Notes under the pieces: generated by a model
Databases searched by the model: none
Told to the model about the DNA's origin: nothing
What the model saw: the letters and a program-made list of their open reading frames with translations, nothing else
Shown: positions 45,375 to 55,777 of the stretch, one piece after another
Position numbering within the stretch: the first letter of the stretch is position 1
Layout: the number at the start of each line of letters is the position of its first letter
Origin: Pseudoalteromonas luteoviolacea
GTDB taxonomy: Bacteria; Pseudomonadota; Gammaproteobacteria; Enterobacterales; Alteromonadaceae
Length of the DNA: 64,000 nucleotides
Direction: 5' to 3'
NCBI RefSeq assembly: GCF_001696455.1
Contig: NZ_MAUJ01000002.1
Span: forward strand, 1 to 64,000
Made by a program: the position numbers and the translations under genes

Positions 45375-47060
45375 TTGGAAAAAAATATATTCACCACAAG
45401 CGGCATCATGCTGCTCACAACGCTTATGTCTACAAATTTGTATGCTCAGTCAGGTTCAACTCTAAGTCAGATTTACGACATTGATTTTCGTCAAAATAAG
45501 ATTACTGATGCACTGCTTGGAGACGAGTGTGGGGCCATAGGAGTCACAGCATTTGCATATGAAGAAGGAAAAAAAATAACATACTCCCTTACCGATAATG
45601 CCGACGGATGTTTTGAAATAAAAAGTGGGAGCGGCAAGGTGTTTATGACAAGGTATGAGTGTCTGAATCCCTTAGACAATCCAATAAAAAATATCACAGT
45701 AAAAGCGGTAAGTGAGAGTGGAAGCACGGTCGAGGCTAATTTCGCCATTGACCTAGCTCTTCATACGCCGCCTGATAATGGCGGGGGCGATGGCGATCCA
45801 AATGATGGGAACGAGCCGCCCGAAATACCGATTGAATCAAATGGCGTACTGTTTGATTGGAACAAAGGCTTGAATCAATCTTTAGAAGGGTGGACTTGGC
45901 AAGATGACGTTGCCTACAGCAACCCAGGTTGGATACTTGGTAGCCATTCAACTTTAGGAGATGGCGAGCGATTTAGATGGGGGCAGGGCCCACGCTCATT
46001 CAACAAAGGGGATTATGGTAAATTAAACACTGCGAGGGTAACGGTCACAGATAGAGCACCTTCTACGAACTCAGGTGGCGCGCTTGTCGTAGAGGAATTG
46101 CCCAATAGCACCGACCACAGAAGCACTTGGTGGCTTTGGTATGATGGAAAACCATTAAGTGAAAGGGGGATCACCAATAACAGTACCGATAGAATGAGTT
46201 TTTACTTAAAAGCAGAAGGTTTAGCGCCGATGAGCGATGACGGCGGTATGGGCAGTATAGGTACAAACTTTCATGTCGGCACATATCTATGCTGGCGAAC
46301 TGGAGGTGACCCATCAGGCAGTGGTCAAGGGTGCCCATATGAGGGTCCGGGTAATCAACATTACTATCATTATTTAGGAATAAACCCAGGCGCTTGGATC
46401 CACGTTTTACTGGATCAACACCCAACACATCATCGTGGCCAAAACGGTAAGCCGTTGGCTAATAACCCCACACTAGAAAGTGATGGAAAGCATTATTTTG
46501 CACAGCTTAATCAGATGTATATGGAAATCCGATACCCGCAACCAACCAAAACAAGTTATGTCATCGATGAACTGAAATTCTACTCGACTTCTGATACAGA
46601 TGAACCTCATCAAAACGATGAATCAATTACGTCACTTTGGGTTGGCTATTGGCCAAACACAGACAACTGGGAAATAGGCTTTAAAGACAAGTCGTTCGAC
46701 AAGCTGGGCAACGGCAAGTTTAGTACATTCGAGATTCGCTGGTCTCTGGCCCCCATTACCAACGACAACTTTGCTGACGCAACGCCCATCAATGCACTTA
46801 AATATTCTGGCGAAAGATATACGGGAACCACAAATACCAGCAGAATTCGAAGACCTAACGATTGGAAACCGGACGTATGGACTCGTTTTCAATTACCAGA
46901 TGAAATCGAACAAACCGACAAGAAAATTTACTTTGCAATTAAGGATGTCTCTGTCGCTGGTGGAAATGCCGGTACAGGCTGGCCTTGGAACAGAACTGAT
47001 GGACACAATTCACCAAGCCCTTATGTGAAAGTCATTGATTACCACTTAAACGTTCATTAA
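45375..47060 (+). CDS. Large secreted protein of unknown function (561 aa)
   Basis: The start is TTG behind AAAGGAAA. A signal peptide (IMLLTTLMSTNLYAQ) is followed by a cadherin-like N-terminal part (about 30-130; AFAYEEGKKITYSLTDNADG). A Gly/Asp/Pro linker (NGGGDGDPNDGNEPPEIP) leads to a Trp-rich, beta-sandwich-like region (about 160-400), and then a second Trp-rich region to the end. The architecture suggests binding or breakdown of a polysaccharide, but no catalytic family is recognised. Confidence 0.7.
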   Translation: MEKNIFTTSGIMLLTTLMSTNLYAQSGSTLSQIYDIDFRQNKITDALLGDECGAIGVTAFAYEEGKKITYSLTDNADGCFEIKSGSGKVFMTRYECLNPLDNPIKNITVKAVSESGSTVEANFAIDLALHTPPDNGGGDGDPNDGNEPPEIPIESNGVLFDWNKGLNQSLEGWTWQDDVAYSNPGWILGSHSTLGDGERFRWGQGPRSFNKGDYGKLNTARVTVTDRAPSTNSGGALVVEELPNSTDHRSTWWLWYDGKPLSERGITNNSTDRMSFYLKAEGLAPMSDDGGMGSIGTNFHVGTYLCWRTGGDPSGSGQGCPYEGPGNQHYYHYLGINPGAWIHVLLDQHPTHHRGQNGKPLANNPTLESDGKHYFAQLNQMYMEIRYPQPTKTSYVIDELKFYSTSDTDEPHQNDESITSLWVGYWPNTDNWEIGFKDKSFDKLGNGKFSTFEIRWSLAPITNDNFADATPINALKYSGERYTGTTNTSRIRRPNDWKPDVWTRFQLPDEIEQTDKKIYFAIKDVSVAGGNAGTGWPWNRTDGHNSPSPYVKVIDYHLNVH

Positions 47061-47306
47061 TTCTCTTTCGCTCATATCTGGCGTTTATGCTTTAGGTCTT
47101 AATTTTAGGTTCCTCTAGCAGTCAGTTATGAGCGAATTAACACCGCTTGCCATAGTGATAATAATGTTAAATTGAAGCCACGAAACATTTCAGAATCTTG
47201 TATTGAAAATGTTTTCAAATAGAAGTTGTTCAATAATTGCTACTTTATTTTCATTATTGTCTGATTTATTGTGGTTTTTCTAAAATGAAAACTGGTAGGT
47301 GTGTTG

Positions 47307-47600
47307 ATGGAACCGAGAAATTGGATTGGACTGGGATTTATAATAGTGGGTGTGGTGCTTCAACCTGTCGGATTTATGTTCGTTTTTTGGATTCAAATAT
47401 TATCTTTCATACTTATTTTCTTAGGTGCTGCCATTTTCAGCACTCAAAAATATTTAGATCATAAAATGGAAAAGGAATACTCTTCTGGTCACCATAACGG
47501 ACAAAAACTTCCCGGTGATATTCATGATTACAGTGGTTGGGGGGAAGGGGGTCGTAGTGAAAGCTGGCAATCTTCCGATGGTGGAGGTGGTGGAGAATAA
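47307..47600 (+). CDS. Small membrane protein with Ser/Gly-rich tail (97 aa)
   Basis: The start is ATG 47307 (AGG just upstream; an in-frame GTG at 47301 is less likely). Two hydrophobic segments (about 6-24 and 28-46) precede a cytoplasmic or periplasmic tail rich in Ser, Gly, Trp and His (HDYSGWGEGGRSESWQSSDG). This short-tail layout recurs in gammaproteobacteria without a known function. Confidence 0.65.
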   Translation: MEPRNWIGLGFIIVGVVLQPVGFMFVFWIQILSFILIFLGAAIFSTQKYLDHKMEKEYSSGHHNGQKLPGDIHDYSGWGEGGRSESWQSSDGGGGGE

Positions 47601-47720
47601 ACGTCTATCACAAACAATCTTGCCTCAATAACTGAGCCTATCAATTCAAATTGATACTTTAGTGGTGCGCAACGCCTTTCTTAATATCTTACAAGGCTTA
47701 CCTCATTCAAAGCGCTACAG

Positions 47721-49844
47721 CTATATTGCACTGCAAATTGGTAAAAGTGTTTTATTTAGTGCTTTTAGCTGTTGAGTTTGTAAGTTCTCCATTTTCTTTC
47801 CAGCTAGTATGACTTCTTTATTCACTTTCGCTGTATTAACAACCTGCTTTAATAAAGGTATTGAACGCCAAACCGTACAAATCGCGGGGCTTTTTTTACA
47901 GCCATTTATAATCGCGTTTTCAGCCTGCTTAATATCGTCGTAAGAGGTAAAGTACAATGCAGAAATTAAGTTAGGTAGAGCAGTTTCGTCGTACTTGATT
48001 GTTCGGGCCAGTGTTTCAAATTGAGAAAGGTATGAAACTCGCTCTGCGGGATTTTCTTGATCAAACCAAGTGTGGGCCACCGCATTGGCTATCTCAATGG
48101 TACTCGGTCGACTAAAAGCGGATGTTGCGTGTTGAGTTAATCCATAAGTGTAATTAGCTGATTCTAAGTTTCCAAGTGCATAGTGGGTCAAGGTATTTAA
48201 AAATAATGGCTCATATAAACTGTCGCTGCCCAGTACCTCTTTTTGATAACGGGTATACCACATAGGGTATTCGCCAAGCTTTTGTTCAAATAGGTAGTTT
48301 GAAAACACAACCCAAGGAATTCGCCAATCTCTATGATTAATTCTATTGAGCGGCTGTAACCATTGCTCGCTATCTTGAACATTGCCAAGAGACGCATTTA
48401 GCAATGCGAGCGAGCCTGCCAAATCATCGTTACAAGATAACTTGCCACTTAACCCGACTAAAAAGGAAATGGCCTTATCAAATTGGCCATGTTTGACGTA
48501 TTGATTGAATAAAATAAAGTGGCTTGATGTGGAAAAATAGTCACTATTTAATAACCTCTTGCTATGCTTTGAAAGTTCTTCACTAAGGTCACTTTCAAAT
48601 AACTCTAAAAAGTAAAAAAAGGTGTTATCTTCAAATTCTGGTGCAAGGCTAAATACCCGTTCAAAATGCTTTAGCGCGCGATCACTTTCGTCAATTTCTA
48701 TGTGCAATAACCCTTGCACAAACGTAAGAAATAAATCTTGTTCAAGATTTTCAACTAATTGAAACGCCACATTAGGGCTACCTCTATCTGCAATAAATAG
48801 GGCTGCGGCAATCAGTGCATAATTGCTTTGGTGGTAGCGAGAAACTAAGTAATTTATGCCGGATAACAACTTCTCATCGCCATGATCTTCCAACCGATAA
48901 AATGACAGTAAGGTGTCTATAAAAGCATACTTAGCTCTTTTTTGATCTTCGTTTAAGCTATTAGACTCGACTTCTAGCAACAACGCAGATTTAACCTCTT
49001 TGAATGATGCACTATTCGACACTGAAACAAGTGCCTTTAATTCATTGTTAGACGCTGCCAGTGTCGCTATGCCAGAGTTGCCTCGCGTTAATACAGACTG
49101 CTTGATCTCCCCGAATAAACTAGTAAAAGCTTCATTATTGTCTAATTTATTTACGTGTTTGAGGTCTACATAGCTTAGGTGAGCAGGGGTACCCACAAAG
49201 ACCATACTCAATACGTGATTATTTTCAGGTATAAACTTGATCACGACTTTAGTACTGGCTTGCTGTTGGTTAAGTTGTTCAAACAAGTTGATTTCATTTA
49301 TTGTTTTGGCTTTTTCTACCTCTAATAATTGTTCAAAGTGTTCCACCACATTACTTTTATTTGCATGCTCTATACCGTCTTTAATCACTAGCAATTGCAT
49401 GTCAGTTGGCTGTATATCATTTGAGGCACTTTTTGATAGATTCCACCACAGCAATACCCCAAGAATTAGAGGGATAACTGCAATTATCAGTAAATAGGCT
49501 GTATTAAAGGAAGTCGCTACAGGCTCAGATTCACCGCTCAACTGCTCAATTGGTGCAACCAATTGATAACCAAATCTTGGAATTGTTTTTATATATACTT
49601 GCTCGTCGGAGTCTTCTAATGCCAATCTAAGGTTTCTAATTGTCTGATACACAAGGTTGTCGGTTGTAAACTCCGTTTTCCAAACCTGCTCTTTAATTGT
49701 TGTAATAGAAATGACCTTAGCCGGATTGGAAATAAGTAACTTTAAGAGCCTAAAAGATGTTGGCGTCAGCTCCACACTTCTATCGTCGCAAGTAATTTTA
49801 TACTGGCGATCATCCAAAACCCATTTCCCAACTTTAAAATGCAA
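47721..49844 (-). CDS. CadC-like membrane transcriptional regulator with periplasmic repeats
   Basis: About 707 aa. The N-terminal winged-helix domain (about 1-95) has VELTPTSFRLLKLLISNPA and VYQTIRNLRLALEDSD with IKTIPRFGYQLV, matching the CadC/OmpR DNA-binding class. One TM helix (TAYLLIIAVIPLILGVLLWW) follows near residue 130, then a large periplasmic part with TPR/helical-repeat-like sequence. I chose TTG 49844 because GAGGAAGG sits 6 bases upstream; an ATG at 49895 has no good site. It is divergent from the FG-GAP protein and may control it and its neighbours. Confidence 0.82.
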   Translation of the reverse strand: MHFKVGKWVLDDRQYKITCDDRSVELTPTSFRLLKLLISNPAKVISITTIKEQVWKTEFTTDNLVYQTIRNLRLALEDSDEQVYIKTIPRFGYQLVAPIEQLSGESEPVATSFNTAYLLIIAVIPLILGVLLWWNLSKSASNDIQPTDMQLLVIKDGIEHANKSNVVEHFEQLLEVEKAKTINEINLFEQLNQQQASTKVVIKFIPENNHVLSMVFVGTPAHLSYVDLKHVNKLDNNEAFTSLFGEIKQSVLTRGNSGIATLAASNNELKALVSVSNSASFKEVKSALLLEVESNSLNEDQKRAKYAFIDTLLSFYRLEDHGDEKLLSGINYLVSRYHQSNYALIAAALFIADRGSPNVAFQLVENLEQDLFLTFVQGLLHIEIDESDRALKHFERVFSLAPEFEDNTFFYFLELFESDLSEELSKHSKRLLNSDYFSTSSHFILFNQYVKHGQFDKAISFLVGLSGKLSCNDDLAGSLALLNASLGNVQDSEQWLQPLNRINHRDWRIPWVVFSNYLFEQKLGEYPMWYTRYQKEVLGSDSLYEPLFLNTLTHYALGNLESANYTYGLTQHATSAFSRPSTIEIANAVAHTWFDQENPAERVSYLSQFETLARTIKYDETALPNLISALYFTSYDDIKQAENAIINGCKKSPAICTVWRSIPLLKQVVNTAKVNKEVILAGKKMENLQTQQLKALNKTLLPICSAI

Positions 49845-50302
49845 TTTTACCTTCCTCTGTAATCTAGTCAGCTTAACATTACCGAACACATACATCGTAA
49901 CAACAATTACTCCATATATCGGTACGACCTCTTTGACTCATTACACGACCGGATAAACGGGACGATTAATTCAAGCAGTTACAAAATTGCTACTTTTTCA
50001 TGACATTTAACGCTCTCTCATTTTAAGAATCGAGTACCGCTTTTAGTGAAAATCAAATGCCAATATCTAACTCGTATCAAATATAAGCAAAACTTTCATT
50101 GAGATAAGAGTCAACACACACATGATTTAAGACCATTTAAGAACTATTGTGAGTTATTCACTTAGTCTGCTGGTGCAGCATTGTTATGTTCGAAGACCGT
50201 TAATCACCCAGTGGTTAGCTTTGTTGATGGCCGTTTAAAGCGTGATGAATTTGCATGTAAGCGGCCTCAACCAATACGAATAACAAAAGAAGGACATTAA
50301 CA
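49845..50302. other. Divergent promoter region
   Basis: 458 bp between the CadC-like regulator and the FG-GAP gene. It probably holds both promoters and the regulator's binding sites, but I cannot assign them with confidence. No ORF or RNA is recognised. Confidence 0.3.
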
Positions 50303-53300
50303 GTGAATAAACATTACATAGCGCAAAGCATTATGGCGGCGCTGTTGATCTCTCCACTTTTCAGCGCGAATAGTACAGAAACAGACTCTGTACATAATGG
50401 TTATGTTCCCTGGAAATATAAAGAGCTGAACGCAACGCAATACGGCACTTGGTCTTATGCAGAAAAGGTGTATACCACAGATATTAATGGTGATGGCAAT
50501 GCAGACATAGTGCGTTTAAACCCCGAGTCTACAGAACATGCAATAAAGGTTTTTTTAAGTAAAGCAACTGTCCAACACAGGGGGAGAGTCGGGGCCACAC
50601 CACTTTCGACAGACGAGTCTATCTACAAAGGGAGCTATGTGGACTTTGTAAGACCCGCATGGGCAAATGAAGCCAAGTCTGGGCTGCATATTTTCAACGG
50701 CGAACATGTCTCTCTGTATGTTGGTAATTTTGACTATGCGCCCGGTAAAGATCTGCTCAGACAGGAACGCTCTGAAAGTTGGGGACATGACGAATTCCTG
50801 TCTGCGAATATTCACAGTGGCTTCACCACTGACGGGAACTCGATGCACTTCTCGAGAGGCCAAGAGCTGAGTGATTTATATAATGGCTACAAAGGCAATA
50901 ATGTCTATATCGGCGACTTTAATGGCGATGGGCTTGACGATGTTTTACGCACAGAGTCTGGGGATCTTGCCGAAGACATTGGCTTAAATGTGACTGTCGC
51001 ATATAACCATCGAGGCCAAATTGGCACAATGAAAAACCTTACAATGAGCAGCGACAGTGACAACACAGAAGACCGCCCTGGACGCTTGTTTCCCAATGAC
51101 AAGTCCTTTGTTCGAATAGCTGACTTTAATGGCGATGGTTTAAGCGATATCTTGCGCTGGAATAAAAACGAAACAATTGAAGGCGTTGACGAAAATAGCG
51201 ACACCGAGCCACAAATTGATATTTGGTTTGGCCAGCCAAATACCGAAGGCAAGTTTAAACGCAGCAAAATCTATATTGATGCAAATGACGATCACCTAAA
51301 AACCCGCAGCGATGACGAGTTAAAGGACAAAATGCAAGATGTAGAGTTCTTTAACCTGCGTACAGGTGACTTTAACGGTGATGGCAATGACGACATCGTA
51401 TACTTCTCAGGGTATAGCTATACCGTCTTACTTAGTCGAGCTGTTCATACCAAAAAGCAGCAAAACCAATCACAGATAGTCAGAGAGAACATTGCTTTAT
51501 TTAGCAAAACGCAGCTAGAAGTTGCTGGTAAAACGGTTTTTGACAACAAACAGGTGGGAATAGGGGACTTTAATAATGATAATCGAGATGACATCGTTAT
51601 TTGGAATGGTGTGCCATTTATTCTGTACTCAACACAACCCCAGCAACAAGAGCAGGATGCAGAGCTTAAAAAAATCGAATTCGTTGGCGTACATCACAAA
51701 AAAACCATGAATTTGAGTGGGCAGATCACCAATCATTTCAGTGGTCACGCCAATACTTATAAAACTATGAGAGTTGCTGACTTTTCTGGTGATGGTTACC
51801 CAGACCTATTGATGATACCGGAGTCAGGAGAGTCTGCATATGTGTATATTACCCCGCCATATAACCCACTAACAAACGTTCAGTTCGATGAAAACAATTC
51901 GGTTTCTATAAGCCAAGACGTTAACTTCAAACAACAAAACTTTGTTTTTTATAATGATGGCAACCAAATCAAGTATATTGTCAGAGGGGACGCAGGCTGG
52001 AAAAAAGCCAAAACATTGCCGTTGTATCGAAAACGTCATGATCCTAGATGCCAAAACGATTTACCGTCTGGGGCGCGCTTTTTAACCGCTGCCGACTTTC
52101 CAAATCCAAGTAGTGGGACAAACTTACATGTTAAACCTATATGTAATGCCGCCTACACAGGTGAGAAATTTGATGTCACAACTGACGGAAACTACTTATA
52201 TTTATTCCGCGAGTACCAAAATAATGTCATTGTTGAACGCTTTACGTACTCAGACGTTGCAAGCGAGGTACAAAGACTGGTTGAATCTAGGTATAAAGCA
52301 GCACAAAAGCGCTTTGACCGTTCAGTTCAAGTCATTAATGACCCCTCTCAAAATCAGCGCTTTGCGACTAGCGACATCATAGATACCTCAGATGCGTTCG
52401 GCGACTTGTTTTACGAGCCAGCCTTTGAAGTACCGTTTGCAATACACAATGGGCAAAGCTGCGAACTGGGGAGTATCACGGCGACGACGTCTTCTACAGG
52501 TCAAAACTCACAGCGTATACTCCTTGCTACCAGCTGCAAAAACAGGTCATTAATACGCATTTCCTCCGTAAAAAAAGGCGAGGATAAGCTATTTGATACA
52601 AGTGATTTTGACTACATCAATGAGCAGGACGAAAAGCAGTCTTTCAGCTGGTATCAACAAGTACAAGCGAGTGTTAGAGGGGCTGTTCAAGCGCTAGATG
52701 CGATTACAATCAATGCCACAGTGACAAATGAAGACACTCAGAAACGTGTTGTACTAGACGAAGAGCTAGTCGTTGCCGCAACCACCAAGGCATCTGGTCA
52801 AATTCGTACGAGTACACTGCATTATCCTATGACAAAGTCAGGGGGTTTTCGCAGCACGTCAGACTCTGTAAGGCCCGCCTATAAACTACAGCCATTTGAA
52901 GTTGTGGGCTTTAATTCAGCACCAAGAATGACTTATGCAAGTGATGGCTTGATCCATATGTACTGGCGTGGCAGCCATTTATCACACAATGACCGCTCTA
53001 ATATTTTAATGGAAAGTGTACTTGACCCCAGCTTATATCAACGATTCGGTAAGCTAAAAATGTCTTGGGGTGCACAAAACCGAACAACCGAGCAGAGATT
53101 GACATTGGATAACCGCTGGGTAATGGACTGGCACAGCAATTCGCCAAGAACTTGGAGCAACAATAACGTCTATATCTACACGCCTAAATTTGGCACTTAC
53201 TATCATGGTGAAGACAAACCTCTAGAAGGGTTTAGTACTGCTCCAATTGTATTTGAAAATGGCCGTTTAGTAGATCAAAACGGTGAAAAGGCAGGCATTT

Positions 53301-54724
53301 TATATCGAGAGTTTTTGGAATTGCATCAAACATATAACGGTAAACATCAATTTGTGGCGAGTGATATCGCACTTTATCGTCTGACTGCTGAATATGATAA
53401 ACGTATTACGGCGGATGCAAGCCTAATTGGCTTTATCGAAGGTGCGCCCCCAGTACCAAAAGAAAACCTCGGCCGAGATCAAAACGGTAAATGGGGTTAT
53501 TCGGATGCAACATCGGCGTCTATCAACATAGAAAACGGGGTAACTTACAGCTTGGACTTGGACCAAAGCGCTGGCGCTAATGTCTCTGGCAGGCTCACCC
53601 TTGGTGGGAAAAGCCCATTTGTTAGCCAAAAAATCGATATTACGGCTGAACTAAGAGCAGGTGCCATATTTGGTGGTGATAAAGAGTACAGCCTCTCAGA
53701 TTCGCTGCAACGTGCATCAATACTGACCGGTACTCCACCTAGTGAAGCATGTAATGGCGATTCTAACCCTTGGACCAACAACTGTATCAAGACAGATGAT
53801 GACGGCAATGTCACTGAATTGTGGCAACCGCACAATGAAGGTGCGCTATTCGTTTCAACTTTATCAGCTGATAGATACGCGTTATACAATCCAAGAAACA
53901 ATAAACTCATTGGCTATGCACTCGACTTTAGTCGGGCAATCGAAGACGAAGCTCCGATTAAATTTAAAATCAACCCTGCGTATCAATTGGCTGGCTCACT
54001 AGACGGCTATATAGGTGATTATAAAGTATCTACTGGTCAGTCGTACTTTAACCCTGGTCAAGAGGTTGCGTGGCTCATTAAATATAAACGACAAAGTGAG
54101 GAGTTATTGAAACGTTACGGCCAGTCCGAGTTCAAAGCAAACAATGAAAGTGCAGAGGGCTTTGCACTAGATAAGTTATTGACGGCGAAAGTGAGTGTTA
54201 CAGATGGCGCTTTTTTATCTACAGACAGTACCGCGGCCAGTTCAATCACTGACTACTTTGGATATGACTTAGAGTTTAACGCTGGCGTTAGCTGGGATGT
54301 AGAAATTGAACTAACCGGTGCTGGCTGGGGGGCGTCTGCTGGTGGATATTATGCGCGAACGTACAAGCATACAAAAGGCAGCAATAGCGAAATAAACTTC
54401 TCTATTGATATTGACAACACAATCGCCAGTGAAGTCCAAGATGGCGATAACAATACATTGCCTGGCGCAGTGGATGCTTACACAGTGAGGAGCTACTTTT
54501 TGCCCGCAAGTGTCGATAATTACTACGACCTAATCGATATCGTCGTAGACCCTTCGATGCTCGGTCGAGAAGACGCTGTGCACTCCAGTGATGTGAGAGC
54601 TTTACGGATCCTTAAACAGATTCAAGACAAAGCTAAAAACACTGGAAACCCTGCAAAAATCTGGCGTGTGGTACATAGGGTCGATGGCGTCAGCAGACCA
54701 ATCCATAACCCAATGGGAAGATAA
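50303..54724 (+). CDS. Large secreted FG-GAP/VCBS-repeat protein (1473 aa)
   Basis: A signal peptide (IAQSIMAALLISPLFSANS) is followed by at least six calcium-type FG-GAP loops with the D-x-N-G-D-G-x-x-D pattern. They start near residues 60, 206, 273, 355, 421 (a weaker N-x-D form) and 491, enough for an integrin-like propeller. The remaining 900 residues are unassigned. They include a Trp/Tyr-rich middle and a Gly-rich region near the end (GAGWGASAGGYYARTYKHT). The partner gene follows after 48 bp. The protein probably binds or acts on a surface or matrix target; no enzyme family is recognised. Confidence 0.75.
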   Translation: MNKHYIAQSIMAALLISPLFSANSTETDSVHNGYVPWKYKELNATQYGTWSYAEKVYTTDINGDGNADIVRLNPESTEHAIKVFLSKATVQHRGRVGATPLSTDESIYKGSYVDFVRPAWANEAKSGLHIFNGEHVSLYVGNFDYAPGKDLLRQERSESWGHDEFLSANIHSGFTTDGNSMHFSRGQELSDLYNGYKGNNVYIGDFNGDGLDDVLRTESGDLAEDIGLNVTVAYNHRGQIGTMKNLTMSSDSDNTEDRPGRLFPNDKSFVRIADFNGDGLSDILRWNKNETIEGVDENSDTEPQIDIWFGQPNTEGKFKRSKIYIDANDDHLKTRSDDELKDKMQDVEFFNLRTGDFNGDGNDDIVYFSGYSYTVLLSRAVHTKKQQNQSQIVRENIALFSKTQLEVAGKTVFDNKQVGIGDFNNDNRDDIVIWNGVPFILYSTQPQQQEQDAELKKIEFVGVHHKKTMNLSGQITNHFSGHANTYKTMRVADFSGDGYPDLLMIPESGESAYVYITPPYNPLTNVQFDENNSVSISQDVNFKQQNFVFYNDGNQIKYIVRGDAGWKKAKTLPLYRKRHDPRCQNDLPSGARFLTAADFPNPSSGTNLHVKPICNAAYTGEKFDVTTDGNYLYLFREYQNNVIVERFTYSDVASEVQRLVESRYKAAQKRFDRSVQVINDPSQNQRFATSDIIDTSDAFGDLFYEPAFEVPFAIHNGQSCELGSITATTSSTGQNSQRILLATSCKNRSLIRISSVKKGEDKLFDTSDFDYINEQDEKQSFSWYQQVQASVRGAVQALDAITINATVTNEDTQKRVVLDEELVVAATTKASGQIRTSTLHYPMTKSGGFRSTSDSVRPAYKLQPFEVVGFNSAPRMTYASDGLIHMYWRGSHLSHNDRSNILMESVLDPSLYQRFGKLKMSWGAQNRTTEQRLTLDNRWVMDWHSNSPRTWSNNNVYIYTPKFGTYYHGEDKPLEGFSTAPIVFENGRLVDQNGEKAGILYREFLELHQTYNGKHQFVASDIALYRLTAEYDKRITADASLIGFIEGAPPVPKENLGRDQNGKWGYSDATSASINIENGVTYSLDLDQSAGANVSGRLTLGGKSPFVSQKIDITAELRAGAIFGGDKEYSLSDSLQRASILTGTPPSEACNGDSNPWTNNCIKTDDDGNVTELWQPHNEGALFVSTLSADRYALYNPRNNKLIGYALDFSRAIEDEAPIKFKINPAYQLAGSLDGYIGDYKVSTGQSYFNPGQEVAWLIKYKRQSEELLKRYGQSEFKANNESAEGFALDKLLTAKVSVTDGAFLSTDSTAASSITDYFGYDLEFNAGVSWDVEIELTGAGWGASAGGYYARTYKHTKGSNSEINFSIDIDNTIASEVQDGDNNTLPGAVDAYTVRSYFLPASVDNYYDLIDIVVDPSMLGREDAVHSSDVRALRILKQIQDKAKNTGNPAKIWRVVHRVDGVSRPIHNPMGR

Positions 54725-54772
54725 TTAAAACTTAGGCCGAGCTATTTCACAGTGGCTCGGCAAGGAGAAGTA

Positions 54773-55672
54773 ATGAAAATCCAAGTAATTACCACATTTT
54801 GGTTGCTAACCTTTTGTCTTTATTCCTCTCATGCATGGGCAATACACAATAAGAGCACAACCCTTCAACCAATCGGTTTTGCGAACAACAAGATGTTCTA
54901 TCACGACATAGAAAAAGGCACGGTCGTTATCAAACAAGGGGGTAACAAGACGCCTCTAGAGTCTATACCCATTCCGCTGAATCTTGGTGAGCAATTACTG
55001 GCATGTCAGAAGTTTAAAAGCCAAGAAACTCAGCTTATCGCTCTACTTTTAGACAAAGGCATGCTGCACATTCAAAAAGATGACCGATTGAGTAGTGTTT
55101 CTCTCAAAGCCGAACATTTAATATCAGGCCTTTGCGGCAATATTGACGCTGATATTTTGCCGGAAATAATCATCTTGGCTGAGAAAAACAGAGAGGTATT
55201 CTTATACATATTCAGGCAAGGCAGTCATCAAGATAGCAACAATATAATACGTCTAAAACTAGATGCGCCTGTCGGAAATTATCAGTTACACGCAGATTTT
55301 TCTAAAAGCTCAGCACATTCCATTGTCGTTTTGGATGCTCGCAACAAGATTGTTGAACGTATTTATCCTCATCAACTACTACCAAGATTTGAATACCAAA
55401 AAGTCGACCATTCTACAATGTGGCAACACTATACCAATATGAATCGCGCTTCCGCTAAACTAATGTGGAATGCTGGCGCTCGTAGTTTGGCTAAACTCGA
55501 TTTGTATGTCGACTCAGTGACTGAACCAATTAGTTTTCATGAGAAAAGGGCACCTGAACAAGTTAAAAAAATTCTAAAAAACTTATCCGTAAACCAACAT
55601 CAGCAAGCAGTCGATGAATTAACTCAGGTTTACATCAACTGGAAACGAGGCAAAAATTACAACGCTGATTGA
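54773..55672 (+). CDS. Secreted partner protein of the FG-GAP protein (299 aa)
   Basis: AAGGAGAAG precedes ATG 54773. A signal peptide (ITTFWLLTFCLYSSHAWA) is followed by a beta-propeller-like region (about 25-190: LQPIGFANNKMFYHDIEKG and later IVVLDARNKIVERIY). A helical tail of about 50 residues ends with LTQVYINWKRGKNY. It lies 48 bp after the FG-GAP gene on the same strand and probably works with it. No family is recognised. Confidence 0.7.
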   Translation: MKIQVITTFWLLTFCLYSSHAWAIHNKSTTLQPIGFANNKMFYHDIEKGTVVIKQGGNKTPLESIPIPLNLGEQLLACQKFKSQETQLIALLLDKGMLHIQKDDRLSSVSLKAEHLISGLCGNIDADILPEIIILAEKNREVFLYIFRQGSHQDSNNIIRLKLDAPVGNYQLHADFSKSSAHSIVVLDARNKIVERIYPHQLLPRFEYQKVDHSTMWQHYTNMNRASAKLMWNAGARSLAKLDLYVDSVTEPISFHEKRAPEQVKKILKNLSVNQHQQAVDELTQVYINWKRGKNYNAD

Positions 55673-55708
55673 GTTACAAAAGTGCAGGGGAGATACAAGG
55701 TTTGCATA

Positions 55709-55737
55709 GTAAGCCGCAAGCAATACGCGCGGCTTAC
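55709..55737. terminator. Stem-loop terminator between convergent genes
   Basis: A perfect 9-bp stem (GTAAGCCGC / GCGGCTTAC, 11-nt loop) lies between the partner gene (ends 55672) and the minus-strand precursor B gene (ends 55778). AAATTAAATTTTT follows on the plus strand. Confidence 0.72.
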
Positions 55738-55777
55738 AAATTAAATTTTTAACGTAATCGGTTAGAACTTTGTCCGT

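Noticed and set aside
47639..47656. TATCAATT-CA-AATTGATA palindrome after the 97-aa gene
   Set aside because: The 2-nt loop is too small for a hairpin and it lies between two gene ends with no clear promoter role; noted only.
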